A stretch of DNA of 64,000 bases, from contig JBNKVM010000020.1 of assembly GCA_050299175.1 (NCBI GenBank), positions 1-64,000 on the forward strand. The letters are read 5' to 3'. The notes beneath the pieces are model-generated. The model ran no database searches. It saw only the letters and a list, made by a program, of their open reading frames with translations, and was not told where the DNA came from. A program made the position numbers and the translations under genes. Each line of letters opens with the position of its first letter. The first letter of the stretch is position 1. This document shows, in pieces, positions 44,704-53,085 of the stretch. This DNA is from JAPHTQ01 sp050299175 (lineage in GTDB: Bacteria; Pseudomonadota; Gammaproteobacteria; Thiohalomonadales; Thiohalomonadaceae).

Positions 44704-46713
44704 TCAGCGACAACGCTCCAGCGCCGCAGCCAGTTCGGCGCCGCTCTGGTAACGCGTCTCCGGGTCCTTCTGTAGACATTTGTTAATGATGCGTACAGTG
44801 CAGACGGGCAGCCCCTTACGAAATTGACTCGGCTTGGGGTGCTCCTCGTTGGTGATCTTGTACATCAGGCTACCCAGGGAATCGGCCTCAAACGGCAGAT
44901 GCCCGGTGAGTAGTTGGAACATGGTGACACCGAGAGAAAAGATATCGGCGCGACCATCGACCCGTTTGCCCGCCACCTGCTCCGGCGACATATAGGAGGG
45001 GCTGCCGAGCACGGTACCGGTGCGGGTCTTGCTCGCATCGGTGAGACAGGCAACACCGAAATCGGTCACCTTGGCGCTGCCGTTCGACTCGTCATAGATG
45101 ATGTTGGCCGGTTTGATATCGCGGTGCACCACGTTCTGCTTGTGCGCGTAATCGAGCGCTTCGGCCACCTGCTGCATCACGTCCAGCACGGTCTTCACCG
45201 GCAACAGCTTTTTCGGTTTGACGTAGTGGCCCAGGTTATTACCCGGCAGGAAGTCCATCGCAATGAAGGCCAGCTCCTGATCCTCGCCGATGTCGTAGAC
45301 GTGAACGATGTTGGGGTGGTTAAGTCGCCCCGCGGTCTCCGCCTCGCGGTAGAAGCGCTGTTTCACCTCGTCGAGTTGGCTACCTTCGAACTCACCGGAG
45401 AGGGCCATGGTCTTGATCGCCACCATGCGGCCGATGCGTGGGTCACGGCCGAGATAGACCATACCCATGGCGCCGCGACCGATCTCCTTTTCCACCTCAT
45501 AGTGGCCGACGGTTGGCTTCTGCAAACCTTCGGCATCCATGATCACCGTGCCGGTTGCTGAGGCCGGACCACCCTTGGTCAGCACCACCCGTTGCTCCAT
45601 CGCCTGATTGCGCTGGATACGTTCGGCCACATCGCGGAAGCCCGGTGACGACGAATCGATGTACTGAAAGGCCGAGACCGCCTTGGCGAACTGGCGCTTG
45701 CGCTCGAAATCGAGCCCCAGATGGTAGAGCTGTTCCAGCAACGGTGCATCGACGCGGCAGCGACGATACTTCTCCAGCGCCTGATCCAGTTCCCCCTGAG
45801 CCTGCAACATGCGGCCGAGCTGGCGATTGGCGTAAGAGAGCTCATCAAGCACAAAGTCCTCGCGGCGTGCCAGCCAGGTACGAAAGACAATGATCGGATA
45901 GCTGAACAGCATCACCAGCACCGGCAACATCAGTGGCAACCAGACCCGACCCAGTAACAGCAGCAGAAACTCTCCGTTCAGCAGCAGGAACACCAGCAAC
46001 AGTGCAGTCACACTGGCGGTAGAGAAACGCAGACGCGGCAACAGCAGCATCGACAACAGGGTCATGGCGATCAAGGCGCCATACTGCCCCCAGAGTATCC
46101 AGGCCGAGTGTGCCACTACCTGTTGTTGCAACATGGCATCCAGCGCCAGCGCCAGTGATCGGACTTGCTCGGGCGCACCGATGAACACGGTCTTGTTGCG
46201 GAAGGTGCTAATAGAGTATGTCCCGGACGCGACCCGGGCGAAGTCGTAACGATCGATTCCTTTGAGGTCAGCATCACTGAGATTGGCGTAGGGCCGCAGA
46301 CGATAGGCGTTATCAGTGGGGACAACGGTCATGTTCATATCGATACCGCTGCCCGGCTTGAAGTGGACCTTATCCACAGCCATGGCGCGGTAGTTAAGCC
46401 GCAGTAACTGGAATAGCAGCCCGGGCAGTGTCTGCTCCTGATACTGCATCAGGGCCGGGTAAGCGCCACCGGCGACCGCTGGTGCATAGAGACCCGTACC
46501 GAGCGCAGCCTTGCTCAGCACTTCGTCTGGCAATGACAGGGAGACCGCCGCCGACAACCGCGGAGAAACCAGACTGGGCAGACGACTGAGCAACGGCACA
46601 CCACCCGAAGCCACCCTACCGAATTCGCTCTGCATAGCACCGGTAAAATCAGCGCCGGGCTGGTAGGGAACGGCGAAGATAACATTGTCGTTTTTGTGTA
46701 GTCGGCTCAGCAC
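44704..46713 (-). CDS. CHASE2-Ser/Thr protein kinase, main part after an in-frame amber codon
   Basis: This 669-codon stretch continues in the same frame as the fragment at 46732-47139, separated only by TAG plus 6 codons. It encodes the rest of a CHASE2 sensor (~1-190), three membrane helices (~200-290), a TPR-like helical linker (~300-370) and a complete kinase domain (~405-665). Kinase motifs are intact: IGRGAMGMVYLG, AIKTMAL, HRDIKPANI and DFGVAC. A GTG at 46713 could start translation of the piece alone, but no good ribosome site precedes it. It is either the 3' part of a nonsense-mutated gene or a read-through product. Confidence 0.85.
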   Translation of the reverse strand: MLSRLHKNDNVIFAVPYQPGADFTGAMQSEFGRVASGGVPLLSRLPSLVSPRLSAAVSLSLPDEVLSKAALGTGLYAPAVAGGAYPALMQYQEQTLPGLLFQLLRLNYRAMAVDKVHFKPGSGIDMNMTVVPTDNAYRLRPYANLSDADLKGIDRYDFARVASGTYSISTFRNKTVFIGAPEQVRSLALALDAMLQQQVVAHSAWILWGQYGALIAMTLLSMLLLPRLRFSTASVTALLLVFLLLNGEFLLLLLGRVWLPLMLPVLVMLFSYPIIVFRTWLARREDFVLDELSYANRQLGRMLQAQGELDQALEKYRRCRVDAPLLEQLYHLGLDFERKRQFAKAVSAFQYIDSSSPGFRDVAERIQRNQAMEQRVVLTKGGPASATGTVIMDAEGLQKPTVGHYEVEKEIGRGAMGMVYLGRDPRIGRMVAIKTMALSGEFEGSQLDEVKQRFYREAETAGRLNHPNIVHVYDIGEDQELAFIAMDFLPGNNLGHYVKPKKLLPVKTVLDVMQQVAEALDYAHKQNVVHRDIKPANIIYDESNGSAKVTDFGVACLTDASKTRTGTVLGSPSYMSPEQVAGKRVDGRADIFSLGVTMFQLLTGHLPFEADSLGSLMYKITNEEHPKPSQFRKGLPVCTVRIINKCLQKDPETRYQSGAELAAALERCR

Positions 46714-46731
46714 CTGCTCGCGGGTATCCAG

Positions 46732-46734
46732 CTA
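46732..46734 (-). other. In-frame TAG interrupting the CHASE2-kinase gene
   Basis: The complement reads ...ATG CAG CGT TAG CTG GAT ACC CGC GAG CAG... . Both flanks are in one frame and the CHASE2 domain spans the codon. A single C-to-T change from CAG (Gln) would explain it. Confidence 0.85.
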
Positions 46735-47139
46735 ACGCTGCATGGCCGAGAGGGTACGGTAAGGTTCGCGGCGGCCTTTCTTGCTGTCACCCGCGGCGGG
46801 TTTCAGGCGTTGTTCCACCAGCTCCAGGGCAGCGGCGTTATCCAGTGTGCGCAACGGAGGAAAAAAGGCAACGGCACGGGCACTACCGACACGGCGCAGC
46901 ACCTCATCGAGTCCGGCCTGCTGCCAGTCGGGCTCCAGCTCAATCACTGCCACCTTGCCGGAACCCGCAGGCGGCGCGAAGGAACTCAGGGTCGCGGTGT
47001 AGATCCAGCGCTCCAGCGGCTGTAACACACCCAGAGAGGCCAACAGCAACACAAGCAGCAGCGCCACCAGCCCGGGCAGCCAATACCCCTGGAGCAGTTC
47101 TACCTTCCGCGCTGTTTGTGTCGACTCGCGCTTACGCAA
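46732..47139 (-). pseudogene. N-terminal fragment of the CHASE2-kinase gene, ending at amber codon
   Basis: A 135-codon reading frame with a cytoplasmic basic N-terminus, a membrane helix (near residues 24-44) and the opening of an extracytoplasmic CHASE2 domain (VAVIELEPDWQQAG). It ends at TAG 46732-46734 in mid-domain. TTG 47139 is the likely start because a perfect AGGAGG lies 6 nt upstream; an upstream TTG at 47211 has none. Together with 44704-46713 it would make an ~810-residue CHASE2-TM-kinase protein of normal architecture. Confidence 0.8.
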
Positions 47140-47217
47140 GCGCCGCCTCCTGGATTCATTATTATTTTTAAGGTCTGTAGTTTTAACACAGCCAACGCTG
47201 CGAAAACACAAACCCGT

Positions 47218-47883
47218 TCAATCTCCGCGGGCTACAGCAACATTTTCGTCGTGGTCAAAATTCCCATAATATAAGAAATGCAGCGTCTGTTCCGCCGCCG
47301 AACGTGAGAACAGCAGTGCCATATGGCTGGCGTGGACGACTACATGGTCACTCATCCCCACCAATTGGGTCTCGTCAACACTGACTGTGCCGTCGTTGGG
47401 ACACGGCAAGCTACGCACCACCTGACCGATACCGATACTCAGGTCCCCGGCGATAGAACCCAGCGGGCGTTCGCCGTGCCAGGGAAAGAGTTGGCCGGTC
47501 AGAGTAGGAAAGCTGTAACCCAGCAGACGGCGAAACCAACCCATGCGACTCAGGCGGTCAGCGACATAGCTGCCGCTGTGTGGAGAACCGAGGGTAACGA
47601 TGTAGCCGGGCCGCTGCTCCGGGAAATCGTGTAGCAGACGCCGCACCACCAGACCACCCAGGCTATGGGCGACAAAGTGGACCTTCTCTCCTTCCACTTG
47701 CTGCAGGAAGATGTTCAACTGCCGCGCATTCTCGATCAGATCACGAGCCACACTACGATAGCTGAAGCGGTAGACCCGATAGCCAGCTCGACGCAACCGC
47801 CATTGCAGCAGAAACATCTCGAACCCTTTCATCCACAACCCATGAACCACCACAACGCTTTCACACTCACCGTTCACAGCCAT
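47218..47883 (-). CDS. Alpha/beta hydrolase, lipase-like
   Basis: A 221-residue soluble hydrolase. The oxyanion region is VVVVHGLWM and the nucleophile Ser is in VHFVAHSLGGLVVR. A later GSPHSGS loop and a C-terminal His in HASHMALLFS complete a likely triad, with an Asp in CPNDGTVSVDE. This pattern is seen in small bacterial triacylglycerol-lipase/PGAP1-like proteins. No signal peptide. It is divergent from the membrane protein gene at 47980. Confidence 0.82.
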   Translation of the reverse strand: MAVNGECESVVVVHGLWMKGFEMFLLQWRLRRAGYRVYRFSYRSVARDLIENARQLNIFLQQVEGEKVHFVAHSLGGLVVRRLLHDFPEQRPGYIVTLGSPHSGSYVADRLSRMGWFRRLLGYSFPTLTGQLFPWHGERPLGSIAGDLSIGIGQVVRSLPCPNDGTVSVDETQLVGMSDHVVVHASHMALLFSRSAAEQTLHFLYYGNFDHDENVAVARGD

Positions 47884-47979
47884 AAAAACCTTTCTATTTT
47901 CAATGCATTAACCGCCCTGGCAATCCCGAAAAACAGACCCATATCTATAGGTAAACCCTCAACCTCACGGAGGTGCACC

Positions 47980-48492
47980 ATGTTTTACCGCAGCCTCTAT
48001 TTCGTCTTTTGCGATGAGCGCGGCGTGCGCCGGGCGATCAACGACCTCGAGCAAGAGTTTGGCCTGAATGACACCCAACTCCACGCCTATGTCGGTGATA
48101 TCAATGACCTGCACGAACTCCCCGGCGCCACCCTGCATCGACATACCCATCAAGCTATCGTAAAGGCAAAATGGATTTGGTACCTCAGTATCGCGGTCTT
48201 CGTCTTTGCCCTGACCGGACTGATTCTGTCGCTATTGGTAGCTTCATGGTACTGGGCGGTGTTGCTGGGATTGATAGTACTGCTTACCCAGCTCTCCGGT
48301 TACCTGTTCGGCAACCGCATTCCCAACGCGCAGCTAAACCGTTTCCACACCGGTCTGCATCGGGGTGACATTGTGCTGCAGGTCGATGTACCACGGCAGA
48401 ATGCGGAGAAGATCAAGGCTTACCTCGATCGGCACTACCCGGGCACCGTCAGCAACATCAGCAACTTACACCTGGGCAGCCTCGGGATGTAG
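47980..48492 (+). CDS. Conserved membrane protein of unknown function
   Basis: A 170-residue protein with a soluble ~60-residue N-terminal domain (MFYRSLYFVFCDERGVRRAI), two adjacent membrane helices (~68-92 and ~95-115) and a soluble C-terminal domain ending in a predicted beta-alpha unit. The layout recalls small DUF1269-like proteins, but I cannot assign it. ATG 47980 has GGAGG 6 nt upstream. Confidence 0.75.
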   Translation: MFYRSLYFVFCDERGVRRAINDLEQEFGLNDTQLHAYVGDINDLHELPGATLHRHTHQAIVKAKWIWYLSIAVFVFALTGLILSLLVASWYWAVLLGLIVLLTQLSGYLFGNRIPNAQLNRFHTGLHRGDIVLQVDVPRQNAEKIKAYLDRHYPGTVSNISNLHLGSLGM

Positions 48493-48510
48493 GGCATCCG
48501 TCGCAAACAA

Positions 48511-48540
48511 AAAAGGAGTGGCATTGCCACTCCCTTTTCT
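48511..48540. terminator. Bidirectional terminator between convergent genes
   Basis: A stem GGAGTGGC-ATT-GCCACTCC (48515-48533) is flanked by AAAA and CTTTT. It can serve both the plus-strand membrane protein gene and nadA. Confidence 0.85.
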
Positions 48541-48561
48541 CTTGTTGGAATGCGCCGCAAT

Positions 48562-49659
48562 TTACGGCGAAACCTCCAACATCCGTTCCAGGGATAGTTT
48601 GGCCTGCTCCTTCTCATCCGGCGCAACCTTGATCTGATTCACCACATGCCCTTCGAGCAGATTCTCCAGCACCCAGGCAAGATGCTGCGGATCGATACGG
48701 AACATGGTGGAACACATGCAGACGGTGGGCGACATGAAGTGGACGTGCTTGTCCTCGCCCTTGAACTGCTCGGCCAGACGATTGACCAGGTTCAGTTCGG
48801 TGCCGACCAGCCAGCGGCTACTGGGTTCGGCCTCGCGGATGGTGTTGATGATGTATTCGGTGGAGCCGACGTAGTCGGACTTCTGGCACACCTCGAAGGG
48901 CGACTCCGGGTGGGAAATAATCTTCGCCTCCGGATACTTGGCCTTGAAGGCGTCGATCTGCTCCGGCTGGAACATCTGGTGCACCGAGCAGTAGCCCTTC
49001 CACAGGATCATCTTCGCCTTCTTGATCTGCTCCGGGGTCAGGCCGCCGAGTGGCTGGTCGAAGTCCCACACCACCATCTCTTCCAGCGGAATGCCCATGG
49101 CATAGCCAGTGTTACGGCCCAGGTGCTGGTCGGGGAAGAAGAGTACCTTCTCCCGCTGGCTGAAGGACCACTCCAACACTTTACGTGCATTGGATGAGGT
49201 GCAGACGATACCGCCGTGGCGGCCGCAGAAGGCCTTCAGGTCAGCGGCGGAGTTGATGTAGGTGACAGGGGTGACGCTCTCGTCCGGCTCCAGCACCTTG
49301 GCCAGTTCGCGCCAGGCACGCTCGACCGCGGCGAGGTTGGCCATGTCGGCCATGGAGCAGCCGGCAGCCAGATCGGGCAGGATCGAGATCTGGTCGTCGC
49401 GCGAAAGGATGTCGGCCACTTCGGCCATGAAGTGCACACCGCAGAAGACGATGTACTCGGCCTTCGATTCGGCGGCCTGGCGCGACAGCTTCAGCGAATC
49501 GCCGGAAAAATCGGCGTGACGGAACACCTCTTCGCGCTGGTAGTGGTGACCGAGGATCACCACCCGTTCACCCAGTTTTTCCCGTGCCGCGGTAAGCCGC
49601 GCCTCGGCTTCGGCGTCGCTCAGCGATAGATAATCTTCGATCGGCTTTTCACTGCTCAT
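48562..49659 (-). CDS. nadA: Quinolinate synthase
   Basis: A 365-residue 4Fe-4S enzyme of NAD synthesis that condenses iminoaspartate with dihydroxyacetone phosphate. The three cluster Cys fit FCGVHFMAEVAD, IVCTSSNA and VCMCSTM. HHYQREEV and HPESPFEV are also family-typical. ATG 49659 (MSSEKPIEDY) is preferred over an upstream TTG. The gene stands between aspS and the hairpin. Confidence 0.96.
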   Translation of the reverse strand: MSSEKPIEDYLSLSDAEAEARLTAAREKLGERVVILGHHYQREEVFRHADFSGDSLKLSRQAAESKAEYIVFCGVHFMAEVADILSRDDQISILPDLAAGCSMADMANLAAVERAWRELAKVLEPDESVTPVTYINSAADLKAFCGRHGGIVCTSSNARKVLEWSFSQREKVLFFPDQHLGRNTGYAMGIPLEEMVVWDFDQPLGGLTPEQIKKAKMILWKGYCSVHQMFQPEQIDAFKAKYPEAKIISHPESPFEVCQKSDYVGSTEYIINTIREAEPSSRWLVGTELNLVNRLAEQFKGEDKHVHFMSPTVCMCSTMFRIDPQHLAWVLENLLEGHVVNQIKVAPDEKEQAKLSLERMLEVSP

Positions 49660-49676
49660 GGTCAATCCGGGCTGAC

Positions 49677-51470
49677 TCAGCCAGCTTTCTCTTCTTTCTG
49701 CGGCTTGGCTACACGAATTCCAAGCTCAACCAGTTGCGCCGGAGCAACCTGCGACGGTGCATCGGTCAGCAGACAGGCCGCGGTCTGGGTCTTGGGGAAG
49801 GCCATTACGTCGCGGATCGATTTGGCGCCGGTCATCAGCATAACCAGTCGGTCGAGACCGAAGGCGAGACCGCCGTGGGGCGGACAACCGTACTTGAGTG
49901 CATCGAGCAGGAAGCCGAACTTCTCGCGGGCCTCTTCATCGGAGATACCCAGCGCACGGAAGACCTTCTCCTGCACCTCTTCGCGATAGATACGCATGGA
50001 GCCGCCACCGATCTCGGTGCCGTTAAGTACCATGTCGTAGGCACGGGAGAGACAGTTGCCCGGTTCGGATTCGAGCTTGTCGATATCGGCTTCGGCGGGT
50101 GAGGTGAACGGATGGTGCAGGGAGTAGTAACGCCCATCCTTCTCTTCCCACTCGAACATCGGGAAGTCGACCACCCACAGCGGTGCCCAGCCGTGAGTCA
50201 GCAGATTGAGGTCGTGGCCCAGCTTGACCCGCAGGGCGCCCAGCGCCTCGTTGACCACCTTGGCCTTGTCGGCACCGAAGAAAACCAGATCGCCATCTTC
50301 CGCGCCCACGCGTTGCATGATATTCAGCGCCACTTCGTCGGGCAGGAACTTGAGGATCGGCGACTGCAGACCCTCGACACCCTTGGCCAGTTCGTTAACC
50401 TTGATGTAAGCCAGACCCTTGGCGCCATAGATGCCGACGAACTTGGTGTAGTCGTCGATCTCCTTACGTGAAATCGAACCGCCCTTGGGCACGCGCAGCG
50501 CAGTAACCCGGCTGGCCGGATCATTAGCCGGACCGGAGAAGACCTTGAACTCCACATCCTTCATCAGGTCGGCCACTTCGATCAGCTCTAGCGGAATACG
50601 CAGGTCAGGCTTGTCGGAACCGTAACGCTGCATCGCCTCGGCGTAGCTCATACGCGGGAACGGGTCGGGCAGTTGCTCTTCCAGCACCTTGGCGAACATC
50701 TCGCGGATCATCCCCTCGGTCAGGGTCATGATCTCCTCCTCGTTCATAAACGAGGTCTCGATATCGAGCTGGGTGAATTCGGGCTGACGGTCTGCACGCA
50801 GGTCTTCGTCGCGGAAACAGCGCACGATCTGATAGTAGCGGTCCATGCCAGAGACCATCAGCAACTGCTTAAAGATCTGCGGCGACTGCGGCAGAGCGAA
50901 GAAACTGCCCTGATGGGTACGGCTCGGCACCAGATAGTCGCGGGCACCCTCAGGGGTTGCCTTGGTCAGCATCGGGGTTTCGATATCGAGGAAACCACGC
51001 TCGTCGAGGTAGGCACGCAGGGCGCGGGTCATCTCGGAGCGGAACTTCATCCGCTGGTACATGGGCGGACGACGCAGATCGACATAGCGGTATTTCAGGC
51101 GATGCTCCTCACCCACCTCGTCATCGTCGATGTCGAGCATGAACGGCGGTGTTTCGGAACGGTTGAGAATGGTCAGTTCCTTACCCAGCACCTCAACCTG
51201 GCCGGTGGGCAGGTCGTTGTTCTCGGTTCCCTCGGGGCGACGGCGCACCTTTCCTTTTATATGCAGCACGAATTCGTTGCGCACGCTCTCGGCAATGGCA
51301 AAGACTTCCGGCAGATCCGGGTCGAAGACGACCTGGGCAATACCTTCGCGGTCACGCAGATCAATAAAGATAACTCCACCGTGGTCACGGCGGCGATGGA
51401 CCCAACCGGCAAGCTCGATCTCCTGATCGATGTGGGATTCGTTCAACTGGCCGCAGTAGAAGCTGCGCAT
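49677..51470 (-). CDS. aspS: Aspartyl-tRNA synthetase
   Basis: A 597-residue class II synthetase of bacterial type. The N-terminal OB fold includes GWVHRRRDHGGVIFIDLRDR, motif 2 is in RCFRDEDLRADRQPEFTQLD, and motif 3 includes GGLAFGLDRLVMLM. The GAD insertion (~300-420) is present. Whether it is discriminating or also charges tRNA-Asn cannot be decided by eye. Confidence 0.97.
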   Translation of the reverse strand: MRSFYCGQLNESHIDQEIELAGWVHRRRDHGGVIFIDLRDREGIAQVVFDPDLPEVFAIAESVRNEFVLHIKGKVRRRPEGTENNDLPTGQVEVLGKELTILNRSETPPFMLDIDDDEVGEEHRLKYRYVDLRRPPMYQRMKFRSEMTRALRAYLDERGFLDIETPMLTKATPEGARDYLVPSRTHQGSFFALPQSPQIFKQLLMVSGMDRYYQIVRCFRDEDLRADRQPEFTQLDIETSFMNEEEIMTLTEGMIREMFAKVLEEQLPDPFPRMSYAEAMQRYGSDKPDLRIPLELIEVADLMKDVEFKVFSGPANDPASRVTALRVPKGGSISRKEIDDYTKFVGIYGAKGLAYIKVNELAKGVEGLQSPILKFLPDEVALNIMQRVGAEDGDLVFFGADKAKVVNEALGALRVKLGHDLNLLTHGWAPLWVVDFPMFEWEEKDGRYYSLHHPFTSPAEADIDKLESEPGNCLSRAYDMVLNGTEIGGGSMRIYREEVQEKVFRALGISDEEAREKFGFLLDALKYGCPPHGGLAFGLDRLVMLMTGAKSIRDVMAFPKTQTAACLLTDAPSQVAPAQLVELGIRVAKPQKEEKAG

Positions 51471-51546
51471 GGTGTTCTGTCCTGTCGCTGTAGGGGAAAA
51501 GCGGGAATGTTACGGATCGACGGGGTTCCGCGCAACTGCCGAGGGC

Positions 51547-52191
51547 TTATTCGGCTTCGGATGCTGGGGATTTCGGGCAACCGCCCTCAGCCGGATTGGG
51601 TACCACTGAGCCCATGGAGATAATCATCCGCAACCCCTCGTCGACGCTCATCTCCAGCTCAACGACATCCTCCTTCGGCACCATGATGAAGAAGCCGGAG
51701 GTGGGGTTTGGGGTGGTAGGAACGTAGATATTGATCACCTCGCGCCCGGTTTTGCACTGTGCCTCGCCGGCCTCGGTACCGGTCTGGAAGGCCAGGGTCC
51801 ACATGCCCTTGCGCGGATACTCCACCAGCAGCACCTTGCGGAACGACTGGCCGGAGGAGGAAAACATGGTCTCAGCGATCTGCTTCACCGCCGAGTAGAC
51901 CGAGCTGACCAACGGAATACGTGACAGCAGAGACTCCCACAGGGCGACCAGCTTGCGGCCAAACAGGTTGGCAACGACAACACCAGTGAACAGCACCACC
52001 ACCACCGCCACGATCACCCCGAGTCCCGGGATCGAAACGCCGAACAGTTGCTCAGGACGATACTGCTGCGGCACCAGCAACATGCTGCGATCGAGCAGGC
52101 CGATCAGCATCTTGACCACGATGATGGTGACACCGAGCGGGATCCAGACCAGCAATCCGGCCATCAGGTAACGACGCAGTGCCGAGATCAT
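51547..52191 (-). CDS. DUF502 membrane protein
   Basis: A 214-residue protein with two membrane helices (~8-28 and ~55-77) and the family segments GRKLVALWESLLSRIPLVSS and PTTPNPTSGFFIMVPKEDV. DUF502 genes frequently lie just upstream of aspS, as here (76 bp). Function unknown. The region ahead of its start holds the structured repeat copy A. Confidence 0.9.
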   Translation of the reverse strand: MISALRRYLMAGLLVWIPLGVTIIVVKMLIGLLDRSMLLVPQQYRPEQLFGVSIPGLGVIVAVVVVLFTGVVVANLFGRKLVALWESLLSRIPLVSSVYSAVKQIAETMFSSSGQSFRKVLLVEYPRKGMWTLAFQTGTEAGEAQCKTGREVINIYVPTTPNPTSGFFIMVPKEDVVELEMSVDEGLRMIISMGSVVPNPAEGGCPKSPASEAE

Positions 52192-52226
52192 TCATTACCT
52201 CCAATAAAGCTCACTGTTTTCTCCAA

Positions 52227-52370
52227 TGACAGGTCGGTCAAGCGTCTCAGGCTTGCGCGAGACAAGGCGAAATCCGGTGAAAAAGCGCAGTTTACACGCA
52301 AGTAAATGAGCATTTTGAGACGGATTTTAACGCGGGATCGCGCTGCCTGAGGCGGTTCAACGGCCTGTCA
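52227..52370 (+). repeat. Structured palindromic repeat, copy A
   Basis: A 144-bp element bounded by 26-bp imperfect inverted repeats (52227-52252 and 52345-52370, about 21 of 26 matched). Pairing continues inward (GCGCGA with TCGCGC). The inner stem is AAATCCG/CGGATTT (52270-52276 with 52321-52327), and the apical hairpin is TTTAC-N6-GTAAA (52291-52306). Conserved blocks are shared with copy B at 33673-33798. The right end supplies the last four codons and stop of the fmdB-like gene. Confidence 0.78.
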
Positions 52371-52575
52371 TGCAGCCGCCACCGCATGCGCCACTCGCAC
52401 AGGCCGGGGCATTATCGATACTGGCGGCCTTGTGGGTGAAACTGCCGGTAGAGATCAGTTTCTTCAATTCAGGCTTGCCGCATTCTGGACAATCGGTGAG
52501 CAGAGGATCGCTCATCTTCTGCATCGCCTCGAGACGGTGGCCACAGGCCTTGCATTGGTATTCGTAGAAAGGCAT
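52357..52575 (-). CDS. FmdB family zinc-ribbon protein
   Basis: A 72-residue protein. The zinc ribbon begins MPFYEYQCKACGHRLE and has a second CxxC in DCPECGKPELKKLIS. The C-terminus is Cys/Gly-rich (CASGACGGGCMTGR). Such proteins are annotated as putative regulators but their role is not established. The last residues MTGR and the stop codon lie within the inverted repeat of the structured element at 52227-52370. Confidence 0.92.
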   Translation of the reverse strand: MPFYEYQCKACGHRLEAMQKMSDPLLTDCPECGKPELKKLISTGSFTHKAASIDNAPACASGACGGGCMTGR

Positions 52576-52608
52576 CTGAACCTCGCAGAAAGAAACATTG
52601 AATGATTA

Positions 52609-52628
52609 GTGGGGGCATAAGCCCCCAC
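52609..52628 (-). terminator. Hairpin downstream of the 90-aa protein gene
   Basis: An 8-bp stem GTGGGGGC-ATAA-GCCCCCAC lies 45 bp after the stop at 52673 and before fmdB. No T run follows on the minus strand, so termination is uncertain. Confidence 0.45.
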
Positions 52629-52672
52629 ATCAAGACGACTATTCTACTACCTTGACCAATGACTGACCAAAC

Positions 52673-52945
52673 TCACAATAAATACTGCCCACCCTCGATG
52701 GCACCAGTCCGCTCAATGGCCTTTTTCGCACTTTCAATCGACTTCTTCAGTTTTTGATGGTCGACCACGTTCATGCCCGTGCGCAGGAACTTGTCCGCCA
52801 TCTTCAACACTTCCTTGAGTTGCTCATTCTGGTAGTTAAGATTGAGTAAAGCCTTGGCGACGTAATAGGGATCTTCGCTTTGTTCGCGCATACGCCCGGC
52901 CTCAGCCAGCGCAGTCTTCAGTTCTTCGGGGGTCGGCATTGCCAT
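52673..52945 (-). CDS. Small conserved helical protein, unknown function
   Basis: A 90-residue soluble, largely helical protein. ATG 52945 (MAMPTPEELKTALAEAGRM) is selected because GGAGG lies 8 nt upstream; the frame is open to 53008. The centre reads ALLNLNYQNEQLKEVLKMAD and the rest is Lys-rich. I do not recognise a named family. It is divergent from the ABC exporter gene with 140 bp between, so a shared regulatory region is possible. Confidence 0.72.
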   Translation of the reverse strand: MAMPTPEELKTALAEAGRMREQSEDPYYVAKALLNLNYQNEQLKEVLKMADKFLRTGMNVVDHQKLKKSIESAKKAIERTGAIEGGQYLL

Positions 52946-53085
52946 GGGGGGAGCCTCCGTCTTGCATTGCAACCAGACAACAGTTGAATAAGCGAAGTAT
53001 AAGCGCAACTTAACCTTGAAGTGTATTCATCCGACAAGAATGGCGGATAATACGAAAAACGGGCAAACCTGACTGCAGAACCATA

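Noticed and set aside
46713..46734. Frameshift explaining the split kinase gene
   Set aside because: Both parts are in the same frame, so a nonsense codon, not a frameshift, separates them.
52227..52370. Insertion sequence
   Set aside because: Inverted ends exist but there is no transposase, no clear target duplication and the ends differ completely between the two copies, so a structured repeat fits better.
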